In this document: positions 49,482 through 57,428 of the stretch, piece after piece | Numbering within the stretch: position 1 is the first letter of the stretch | Layout of the letters: the number at the start of each line of letters is the position of its first letter | DNA from: Bradymonadales bacterium | GTDB taxonomy: Bacteria; Myxococcota_A; Bradymonadia; JAFGEP01 | Direction: 5' to 3' | Length of the DNA: 64,000 nt | Assembly: GCA_016931535.1 (NCBI GenBank) | Contig: JAFGEP010000028.1 | Span: 1-64,000 of the forward strand | The notes under the pieces: generated by a model | Seen by the model: the letters and a program-made list of their open reading frames with translations, nothing else | What the model was told of the DNA's origin: nothing | The model's database searches: none | Translations under genes and position numbers: made by a program

Positions 49482-50459
49482 ATGAACCGACCAAGACCTT
49501 ATCAGACCGTATGGGCCCTGACCCTGGCCGCCCTCCTCTGCCTGTTCGGGGTGCCGGCCTGGGCCCAGGACGACAACCAGGTGCCGGACGAACAGGCGGT
49601 GCAAACGGAGGAGGCTGCCGACGACGAGGCGGTGGCCGATGAAGAGGAGGAACAGGAAGGCGAGCAGGTCCAGGTCCAGTCCCGTGACCAGCTGGGCGAT
49701 CAGGAGGGTAACCTGCTCCAGATCCGCACCCAGACCCGCGCTCAGGACGGAGAGCAGGACGGCGAGCAGCTCCAGATCCGCACCCAGACCCGCGCTCAGG
49801 ACGGAGAGCAGGCCGGCGAGGCGGCGGGCGAGCAGGTCCAGGTCCGCACCCAGACCCGCGCTCAGGATGGGGAGCAGGCCGGCGAGGCGGCGGGCGAGCA
49901 GGTGCAGACCCGCACCCAGACCCGCGCTCAGGATGGGGAGCAGGCCGGCGAGGCGGTCCAGAGCCGCACCCAGACCCGCGCTCAGGACGGGGAGCAGGCC
50001 GGCGAGGCGGTCCAGAGCCGCACCCAGACCCGCGCACATGATGCGGTGTTCATCGACCGCGACGGTGATGGTCTGGGAGACGGCGCCATGCGGCGGTTCC
50101 GTTCCCAGGAGCGAACCCGCAGCGAATCCGCCAACCAGGATGGATATCAGCAGGGCGAAGGTGCCCGAGTCCAAGAGAGAGAAAGGTCGGAAGCGGCCGA
50201 GCGGGGTGACAGGGAGACCTCGGGCGGACTGGGTGGCCACGGCCACGGTTACCACTACCAGGGAGAGATGACCGGTAACGAAAGTGGCAACATGTACGAA
50301 GGGGAGGGACCCGCCTACGACTACAGCGGTGATGGCCCCGAGTATTCCGGTGAAGGCCCAGGCGAAGAGTACGAGGGTGATGGACCTGGTGATGGACCTG
50401 GTGATGGACCTGGCGGCGAAGAGCCCAGTGACGGGGAATCCGCAAGCCAGGGAGAGTAA
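49482..50459 (+). CDS. Secreted low-complexity Gln/Gly/Glu-rich repeat protein
   Basis: Signal peptide ...FGVPAWAQ; repeated RTQTRAQDGEQAGEA(AGEQ)VQ; DRDGDGLGD; acidic EGDGPGDGPGDGPG tail. Confidence 0.75.
   Translation: MNRPRPYQTVWALTLAALLCLFGVPAWAQDDNQVPDEQAVQTEEAADDEAVADEEEEQEGEQVQVQSRDQLGDQEGNLLQIRTQTRAQDGEQDGEQLQIRTQTRAQDGEQAGEAAGEQVQVRTQTRAQDGEQAGEAAGEQVQTRTQTRAQDGEQAGEAVQSRTQTRAQDGEQAGEAVQSRTQTRAHDAVFIDRDGDGLGDGAMRRFRSQERTRSESANQDGYQQGEGARVQERERSEAAERGDRETSGGLGGHGHGYHYQGEMTGNESGNMYEGEGPAYDYSGDGPEYSGEGPGEEYEGDGPGDGPGDGPGGEEPSDGESASQGE
49725..50036 (+). repeat. Intragenic tandem repeats of 54 and 66 bp (18 and 22 aa)
   Basis: cgcacccagacccgcgc begins at 49725, 49779, 49845, 49911, 49965, 50019; spacings 54, 66, 66, 54, 54. 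Confidence 0.95.
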
Positions 50460-50496
50460 CCTCAGCGTCCAGGCGGCCACCCTTCAAGGAACCTCC

Positions 50497-51666
50497 GTGA
50501 ACCAACCACACTTCCGTAAGCACCATGTGCCCTTCCTGCTGGCTGTCGGCATCCTGATCGTCGCAGCCAGCAACCCAACCGCAGCCCAACCCCTACAGAT
50601 CAGGCTCGATATGACAGGGGGATACCTGACCAACACCTACCTGGATGACAGCCAGCTGTCGGATCTGGTCTTGAGCCCCCAGGGGTTGGTCATCTTCTAC
50701 CCGGTCGGGTGGTGGAGCCTCAGCTACCGGGGTCGGCTGGACTGGTACGAGGAGCTGGAGGAGCTGACCACCCATGGACACGAGGCCTACACCCAGATCG
50801 CCAAGCACTGGGTCAATGAGCTCGATTTGCTGCGAGAGGTCTGGGTTCGCCTGGGGCTCCAGTCGCTATTCAACTCCGAAGAGCTCGAGGCGCTCAACCA
50901 CTTGACCCCTCAGCTCCTGCTGGGCGGCACGGTGGACCTGCACGAAATGGTCTCCTTGGCTCCTGTGCTGGAGGTCAACTATCGCAACTTCTTCGATGAC
51001 CCCGACGAGTCCCAGCTGAACACCTACGCCTGCGGTCAGCTCGGCGTCCACCTCCCGAGCCGGACCACCATCCTGGTGCGCCCCTGCTACGGCTTTCGCT
51101 GGTATTTCACGGAGGCCGGCTTCCTCTCCGATGCCCAGTCCGTCACACAGCTGGAAGGAGCCAACCAGGATGCCCACCAGGTCGAGCTGAGGTTGCGGCT
51201 GGCGCAGAACCTGGCGCAGCGGTTGGGCCTTCGGCTGGAGTACCTGGGCCGTGTCGTGCCCAGGAGAGCGGAACGGGCGGAAAGCCTGGAGGCGATCGGC
51301 GTGCTGCGCTCCGATCTGACCGGCGATTTTCGCTACCTGAGACATCGTCCCAGTCTGAGGCTATCGTGGCTGGCGACCGACTTCCTGATGGCGGTGTTCG
51401 ATGCCGCCTACGAGCGGCGGGAGTACGACGGCATCCAGGCGCTGACCTATGGGCCGGGCGGCACTATCGTGAGAACGGAGGGGGAGCGGAACGACGACCG
51501 CCTGGTGCTGGGGACGCTCTTGGAGACTCGCTGGCGTCCAGTCGAGGAGCTTCGATTCACCTTCGGACTCCAGTACCGATTCATCCAGATCTGGTCTACC
51601 TCCGATATCTACACCTCGCCAAGCCACGAGGTGTCGGTTTCCGTGGGGGCCGACTGGACGCCGTGA
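50497..51666 (+). CDS. Predicted outer-membrane beta-barrel protein
   Basis: Signal peptide, alternating amphipathic strands to terminal SVSVGADWTP; GTG start at 50497; ORF-track start 50284 lies inside upstream gene. Confidence 0.6.
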   Translation: MNQPHFRKHHVPFLLAVGILIVAASNPTAAQPLQIRLDMTGGYLTNTYLDDSQLSDLVLSPQGLVIFYPVGWWSLSYRGRLDWYEELEELTTHGHEAYTQIAKHWVNELDLLREVWVRLGLQSLFNSEELEALNHLTPQLLLGGTVDLHEMVSLAPVLEVNYRNFFDDPDESQLNTYACGQLGVHLPSRTTILVRPCYGFRWYFTEAGFLSDAQSVTQLEGANQDAHQVELRLRLAQNLAQRLGLRLEYLGRVVPRRAERAESLEAIGVLRSDLTGDFRYLRHRPSLRLSWLATDFLMAVFDAAYERREYDGIQALTYGPGGTIVRTEGERNDDRLVLGTLLETRWRPVEELRFTFGLQYRFIQIWSTSDIYTSPSHEVSVSVGADWTP

Positions 51667-51760
51667 TTTTTGAACAAGCTCGCCTGTGACCAGCCAAATT
51701 GCGCTCCGCTGACGAGCGGCACGATCTCGCCAAGCCGATCACCGCTATCGCCTAACACCT

Positions 51761-51783
51761 TCGCCAAAGGGGTCGTTTGGCGA
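51761..51783. promoter_or_regulatory. Inverted repeat TCGCCAAA-N7-TTTGGCGA upstream of USP gene
   Basis: Perfect 8-bp arms, 7-nt spacer; further TCGCC(A/T)/TGGCGA boxes nearby. Confidence 0.5.
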
Positions 51784-51923
51784 TATGGTAACTGGCGAAA
51801 ATGACCGGCTTCTGCGCCCGAAGAGCGACAAAACGGGTCATCTCACACGTGGGGGTCATGGCGGGCGGGAAGAATCGAGGCGAGGGACTGCCATCCCCAC
51901 TTTTGAAGCGAGGGAGCAAGGCG

Positions 51924-52799
51924 ATGATACAGCAGGATAGCGCGACTGCCCTGGCCCGGACCGTGATCACCGCCTTGGCGCTCTCACCGCGGTCGGCGGC
52001 GGTGGCTGCCGAGGGGTACCGTTGGGCGAAGCTGTTGGGGGCCGATCTCGTGCTGCTGCATGTCGGTGATGCGGGTGAGGAGACTCGCAATCGGCTCGAG
52101 GCGATCATCCGCGAGCAGAAGATCGAGCGGGCCCGCATCGAGTTTCGTTTCGGAAAACCGGGGCCAAAGGTCGCCCGGGCCGCACAGGAGCTGAAGGCGG
52201 ATCTGGTCGTCGCCGGAGCGCTGGAAAAGGAGGGAGCGCTGTCCTACTACGTTGGTTCGGTAGCCCGCCAGATCGCACGGCAGGCGCCGTGTTCGGTGCT
52301 GTTGTTGACGCAGCCCACAGCGCAGCCGTTGGTCTCGCAGCGCTGGGTGGTAACGACCCGCCATGACGATGTCACGCGCCAGATGCTGCGGCTCCTGTCG
52401 AAGCTGGCCGAACAGGAGCAGCCGCGGCGAATCGACGTCGTTTCCGAGTACCAGATCTGTGGAGCGGGGCTGGCGCTGGATGGTGATCTGGACGACAGAT
52501 CGGCCATGACGCAGCGGGAGGGATTTCTGGCTGCCGAGCAGGAGCGTTTGGCGGACTTCCTGGCCGCAACGGCGTTTGGCGGCCCCAATGTCCATCCGGT
52601 CTGCCTGTGCGGGAGGATCGGATACGAGTCGGCGGAGTATGCGCGTCAAGTGTCAGCGGATCTGCTGTTCACACCGGCCCCCCGGCGGCTCAGGTTCTGG
52701 GACAGGTTCTTTCAGTACGGGGTGGAGTATGCGCTGGAGTCGCTTCCCTGCTCGCTATGGCTGTACCGTCCCGTTCGGACGGAAGAGGGCCAGGGGTAG
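51924..52799 (+). CDS. Universal stress protein (USP)-like
   Basis: VITALALSPRSAAVAAEGYRWAKLLGADLVLLHVGD...ADLVVAGALEKEGALSYYVGSVARQIARQAPCSVLLL. Confidence 0.82.
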   Translation: MIQQDSATALARTVITALALSPRSAAVAAEGYRWAKLLGADLVLLHVGDAGEETRNRLEAIIREQKIERARIEFRFGKPGPKVARAAQELKADLVVAGALEKEGALSYYVGSVARQIARQAPCSVLLLTQPTAQPLVSQRWVVTTRHDDVTRQMLRLLSKLAEQEQPRRIDVVSEYQICGAGLALDGDLDDRSAMTQREGFLAAEQERLADFLAATAFGGPNVHPVCLCGRIGYESAEYARQVSADLLFTPAPRRLRFWDRFFQYGVEYALESLPCSLWLYRPVRTEEGQG

Positions 52800-52823
52800 C
52801 GGCTAACCTGACAGGGCGGTGCA

Positions 52824-54545
52824 ATGGATCGGCTCACGCCACACGAGATCGTGGTGATGTTCCTGGCGCTGGGAACGCTGCTGGGGTCGGCTCGCATCCT
52901 GGGAGAGCTGGCCAAGCGGCTCAACCAGCCGGCGGTGTTGGGGGAGATCTTGGCCGGCGTCTTGCTGGGGCCAACCGTGCTGGGATGGATCAGCCCGGAG
53001 ATCTACCAGGGGTTGTTTCCGAGCACGGGCGCGTTGGCGCTGGTGTTGGACGGGATCAGCGTCCTGGCGATCACCCTGTTTTTGCTGGTGGCCGGCATGG
53101 AGGTCGACCTGACGACCATCTGGCGGCAGGGTCGGGTAGCCATCGGGGTCGGCCTGTCTGGAATCCTCTTTCCGTTCGCCATCGGCGTTTCCGCTGCCCT
53201 GCTGTTTCCTCGGGTGATGGGGCGCGACCCTGGTGCCGATGCCCTAGTTTTCTCCCTGTTCTTCGCCACCGCGCTGTCCATCTCGGCATTGCCGGTGATC
53301 GCCAAGACGCTTCTGGATCTGAACCTGTTTCGAACCGACCTGGGGATGGTGGTGGTGGCGGCGGCCATCTTCAACGATCTGCTGGGCTGGATCATCTTCG
53401 CCATCATCCTCGGCCTGATGGGAACCGGTGGCGGCGAAGGACACGGATTGCCGATCGCCCATACCATCTGGATGACGCTGGCCTTCGTGGCGTTGATGCT
53501 GACGGTGGGACGTTGGATCATCCATCACATCCTGCCCTGGATCCAGGCGCATACCAGCTGGCCAGGAGGCGTGTTGAGCTTCACGCTCACGGCAGCCCTC
53601 TTTTGCGCCGCCTTGACCGAGTACATCGGTGTACACGCCATCTTCGGAGCCTTCCTCTTCGGAGTGGCGCTCGGCGATTCCTCTCATCTCCGGGAGGAGA
53701 CCCGGGCTACCATCGACCGGTTCATCAGCTTCTTTTTCGCGCCCCTGTTCTTCGCGAGCATCGGCCTCAAGGTCAACTTCGTCACCCACTTCGACTGGCT
53801 GCTGGTGACGGTGGTCCTGTGCATCGCCTCCGCCGGCAAGATCGTCGGCTGTGGTCTGGGAGGGCGCTGGGGAGGGCTTCCCTGGCGGGAGTCGTGGGCC
53901 GTGGGCTTCGGCATGAACGCCAGGGGGGCGATGGAGATCATCCTCGGTCTGGTCGCCCTCCAGGTCGGCCTGATCAGCGAGCGGCTATTTGTGGCCCTGG
54001 TGGTGATGGCGCTGGCGACCTCCATCATCAGCGGGCCGATGATGCAACGGCTCCTGCGCGACAAGAAGCCGCTGCGGTTCACGACCTACCTGACGGCCAA
54101 GAGCTTCGTCGCCCCCCTGCAGGCAGCCGATCGTTGGGAGGCGATCGACCGGCTGTCGGCCGTGCTGGCCGAGGCACACGGTCTGGATGAAGAGGTGATC
54201 CGCAGCGCCGTTCGGGTACGCGAACAGTTCATTCCAACCGGCATGACCAATGGCATCGCCGTCCCCCACGCCCGGATACCCTCACTCACTCAGCCGATCC
54301 TGGCTATCGGAATCTCCGAGCAGGGGATCGACTTCGACAGCCGGGACGGCGAGCCGGCCCGGCTCATCCTGATGCTTCTGACCCCATCGGAAGACGAGGG
54401 AGCCCAGATCCAGATTTTGGCCGACATCGCCAGGAGCTTCGCCAGCCCTCGCGTGGTCGACCAGGCACTGGCCAGCAAGAGCTACCGGGAGTTTCTGGCG
54501 CTCATCAACACCGCCGAGGGGTCGGCCAGGCATTCAACGTCCTGA
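52824..54545 (+). CDS. CPA2-type cation/proton antiporter with C-terminal PTS EIIA (PtsN-like) domain
   Basis: Kef/NhaP-like LAKRLNQPAVLGEILAGVLLGPTVLG...LFLLVAGMEVDL; C-term FIPTGMTNGIAVPHARIPSLTQPILAIGI. Confidence 0.88.
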   Translation: MDRLTPHEIVVMFLALGTLLGSARILGELAKRLNQPAVLGEILAGVLLGPTVLGWISPEIYQGLFPSTGALALVLDGISVLAITLFLLVAGMEVDLTTIWRQGRVAIGVGLSGILFPFAIGVSAALLFPRVMGRDPGADALVFSLFFATALSISALPVIAKTLLDLNLFRTDLGMVVVAAAIFNDLLGWIIFAIILGLMGTGGGEGHGLPIAHTIWMTLAFVALMLTVGRWIIHHILPWIQAHTSWPGGVLSFTLTAALFCAALTEYIGVHAIFGAFLFGVALGDSSHLREETRATIDRFISFFFAPLFFASIGLKVNFVTHFDWLLVTVVLCIASAGKIVGCGLGGRWGGLPWRESWAVGFGMNARGAMEIILGLVALQVGLISERLFVALVVMALATSIISGPMMQRLLRDKKPLRFTTYLTAKSFVAPLQAADRWEAIDRLSAVLAEAHGLDEEVIRSAVRVREQFIPTGMTNGIAVPHARIPSLTQPILAIGISEQGIDFDSRDGEPARLILMLLTPSEDEGAQIQILADIARSFASPRVVDQALASKSYREFLALINTAEGSARHSTS

Positions 54546-54595
54546 AAGTGCCGACCCTGCTCCTTGGAGCGCCGGTGCAGAATGAGCCCTGTGGA

Positions 54596-55327
54596 TCAGG
54601 GAAGGAGGGCCGCCACCTGCTGGGAAGTGACCTGTCCCTGGAGGACCTCGACCAGTCCTCCGGAAGAGTCCAGAAAATAGATGGCGGGTATCGTCAGAAT
54701 GGCCCGCATCTGCTGGAATGGGGCGACTTGTTCCCGGTTGGTATCGCTAAAGAGCCGCTCCACCGCAATGTCAGCCCTCCCGTCCAGGGCTGTCTGAAGC
54801 GCAGTCCAGGAGGCGTCGATCCGCCTGCGGTTGCAGGCACAGCCTCCCTGCCTGTCCACGAAAACGATCCTGGTGACGGCCGAGGATGTTGCCCCAACTG
54901 CTGTTCCCTGTTCGGCGGCTTCTTCCTCGGTCGTTGGGGGGGTGGACTCGGCAGCTGCGGCAAGGGCCGGATCGGCGGTCGGCTCGACAGTCGTTGCAGC
55001 AGCCGGATCGGTTGTCGGCTCGACAGCCGTTGCAGCAGCCGGATCGGTCGTCGGCTCGACAGCCGTTGGCAACTCGACAGCAGATGTCTGGGTCGCCTCG
55101 GCCGCGGGTTCGGAGGTTGGCCCAGCAGCCGTCTCCACGGCTGTTTCGGCAGCCGGCCCGCCGGCTTCCCCGGCGGTGGTCACCCCCGAGACCGCCTCGG
55201 CCGTGGCGGCAGCGGACTGCTGCTCGGCGCCTCCCTCGGCCTGCTTGCAGGATGGTCCGAAGACGGCCGTAATGAGTATCGCACAGATTCCCAGCATCAA
55301 AGTGATCGATCTCGTTCGCTTCTTCAT
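54596..55327 (-). CDS. Lipoprotein with Pro/Thr/Ala repeat linker and thioredoxin-like domain (CxC)
   Basis: GPSCKQ lipobox; AVEPTTDPAAAT repeats; RIVFVDRQGGCACNRRR...ILTIPAIYFLD (cis-Pro). Confidence 0.75.
   Translation of the reverse strand: MKKRTRSITLMLGICAILITAVFGPSCKQAEGGAEQQSAAATAEAVSGVTTAGEAGGPAAETAVETAAGPTSEPAAEATQTSAVELPTAVEPTTDPAAATAVEPTTDPAAATTVEPTADPALAAAAESTPPTTEEEAAEQGTAVGATSSAVTRIVFVDRQGGCACNRRRIDASWTALQTALDGRADIAVERLFSDTNREQVAPFQQMRAILTIPAIYFLDSSGGLVEVLQGQVTSQQVAALLP
54966..55067 (-). repeat. 36-bp tandem repeat x ~3 in lipoprotein linker
   Basis: gtcggctcgacag at 54978, 55014, 55050. Confidence 0.9.
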
Positions 55328-55409
55328 GTGATACCTCTGAGAAATATCCCGGAGCCGCCCGGAATGTCGTCTGGCACGCAATGGAAACGGCCCCAGGTTG
55401 CACGCCTGT

Positions 55410-55892
55410 TCATAGCAGACCCCTATAGGCGAAGTACACACCGACGAGCACGATCACTCCGCCGGCAACGCGCCTGGCGATGTCCAGCGCGCGGTTGGTT
55501 CTCCTGCTTTCGATGAGCCGTCTGGCGGCCCCCATCGAGGTCCCGGCAATCAGGTTCAGGACGCTGTGCCCCAGCGCGTAGACCAACAACAGCGCGCCGC
55601 CCCACACTACCGATGAGCCCGATCCGGCCAGAGCTGCGATCATCCCCAGGGCGGTAAAGGTCATTGCCAGACCGAGAACGAACGCCAAAGAGAACCGTAA
55701 AGCCCGGAGTACCCCCAATCGCTCCTCGCGACGTCCCGCGACGACGCTCATCATCCACGGGACCATGGCCAGCACGCAGGGGGTCGAGGCAGCCAAGAGA
55801 CCGCCGAGGAACACCGCCACCAGCGCCAGCCCAGGGTTGGTGTGGATGTAGTCCCCGACGTTGGCCAAGAAACCCTCGAACATGGTGCTCAC
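55410..55892 (-). CDS. Short CcdA/DsbD-TM-like membrane protein with a single Cys
   Basis: 160 aa; LGGLLAASTPCVLAMVPWMMSVVAGR; ~4 TM segments; only one Cys in the whole protein. Confidence 0.75.
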   Translation of the reverse strand: MSTMFEGFLANVGDYIHTNPGLALVAVFLGGLLAASTPCVLAMVPWMMSVVAGRREERLGVLRALRFSLAFVLGLAMTFTALGMIAALAGSGSSVVWGGALLLVYALGHSVLNLIAGTSMGAARRLIESRRTNRALDIARRVAGGVIVLVGVYFAYRGLL

Positions 55893-56033
55893 CCCCTCCG
55901 GTCGCCCTCTTTCTTGAACCAGGCGAGGATGCTGCCCGCGAGCACCAGGCCGAACACTCCTGCCAGGTGCCGCCTTGGCAGGGTTTCATTCCGGGAGAGG
56001 TGTTGGGGGCTGGAGGCTGAGGTGGTTTTTGCA

Positions 56034-56894
56034 TCAAGGGGTGGCCTTTGCGGGTTTGCGTCCTATCACCCGCACGCTGGAGACCTTTCCATCAAGCACA
56101 TCCGCCACCTTGAAGATCTGCTCCCGCGGAATGGGTGAAGAGCCACAGCAGCAGGATCCAGACAGCTCCGAGTCGAGCAGGCCAACGAGCTGCGCATGGT
56201 CATAGACCAACCGATCGCGGACGGCGACATCGACCAGACCGACCTGTCGGAGACCTGCAAGGTAGTCGGACTCGGGAATCGCTCCCGATATACATGCCGA
56301 GTAAAGCTGGCCCAGCTCGTGCACCCAGTCCGGCATCGGGTCGGCGACGATGTCGGAGATAGAGAACCGGCCGCCTTCCTTCAACACCCGGTAGATTTCG
56401 GCGAAGACCCGCTTCTTCTCCGGCGAAAGGTTGATTACGCAGTTGGAGATCACCAGGTCGATCGACTCCGGCTCCACCGGCAGCTCCTCGATGATCCCAC
56501 TTCGAACCTCGACGTTGGTGAGACCGACCGCGGCAGCATTGGCCCGGGCGCGCTCGATCATGGCCGGGGTCATATCGATGCCGATCACCTTGCCGGTGGG
56601 GCCGGTTAGCCTGGCGGCCAGCAACAGATCGATCCCTGCCCCAGAGCCGAGGTCCAACACCGCTTCCCCCTCCCGGATCTCAGCCAGGGCTAACGGATTG
56701 CCACATCCGAAGGCGTTGACCAGAGCATCGGCCGGTAGGCCGGCCAGCACCTCGTGACTGTAGCCAGCCAAGGTGACCGCGAAACTCTGAGGGGATGGGC
56801 CACAACAGCAGGAAGATGGAGACTTCTCCAACTGCTCCACCGCACAGGTGTAGGTCTCGCTCACCCTCATCCGTATTTCCTCTTCCCTTTTCAT
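56034..56894 (-). CDS. arsM: Arsenite S-adenosylmethionine methyltransferase
   Basis: VLDLGSGAGIDLLLAA; conserved Cys contexts NAFGCGNP, VISNCVINLSPEK, YSACISGA; SSCCCGP near N-term. Confidence 0.92.
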   Translation of the reverse strand: MKREEEIRMRVSETYTCAVEQLEKSPSSCCCGPSPQSFAVTLAGYSHEVLAGLPADALVNAFGCGNPLALAEIREGEAVLDLGSGAGIDLLLAARLTGPTGKVIGIDMTPAMIERARANAAAVGLTNVEVRSGIIEELPVEPESIDLVISNCVINLSPEKKRVFAEIYRVLKEGGRFSISDIVADPMPDWVHELGQLYSACISGAIPESDYLAGLRQVGLVDVAVRDRLVYDHAQLVGLLDSELSGSCCCGSSPIPREQIFKVADVLDGKVSSVRVIGRKPAKATP

Positions 56895-57039
56895 GTGGCA
56901 ACCTCTCGCCAACCGCGGTATTCGCTTCTCCCCTGGAGGGCCAACCGCGCTTCGTCCCTCCCACCTCCTGGTTCGGTCTGTCATCTCCCGTGATGTGGCC
57001 ACCTCAGGGGGAAGGCTACCCGGATTCCTCCGTGTCGAG

Positions 57040-57141
57040 TCATGCCTCGGCCTCCCGTCCTCCATGGAGCAGCAGCCAGAGCATCTGTAGCCGCGCCTTG
57101 TCGGTAAAAACCTTGATGAACTGGCCCACCTCTTTTTTCAT
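57040..57141 (-). pseudogene. Truncated ArsR-like N-terminal fragment (33 aa)
   Basis: MKKEVGQFIKVFTDKARLQMLWLLLHGGREAEA* resembles ArsR helices 1-2, then stop; no HTH continuation found in other frames. Confidence 0.5.
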
Positions 57142-57428
57142 GTTCTCCTCCAGCAGCCGAATTCGTATATCCGGTTGAACGAATACTGTCAAGGTGGGGC
57201 CGCTCGGGGCTGGTTTCCTCCGGTTCACCCGGTTCACCGTTTCCGAGCGTACAACCGCGAGCGGCGCTCACCAGTGCTGCGCCGCTCGCCAAGCAGCGGT
57301 GGATTCTGGCCTTTTCAGGCAACTGCCACTGGATTGCGCCGAATGGTATCTTTCGGGATGCGTTCATCCTGGAGATCCGTGAAGCAACTACAGCGTCACC
57401 GCGCTGCATTTGAAAGGCTGGCGGCCAC

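Noticed and set aside
49725-50036. CRISPR-like array
   Set aside because: Repeats are in frame inside a coding sequence, multiples of 3 in spacing, and continuous; protein repeat, not CRISPR
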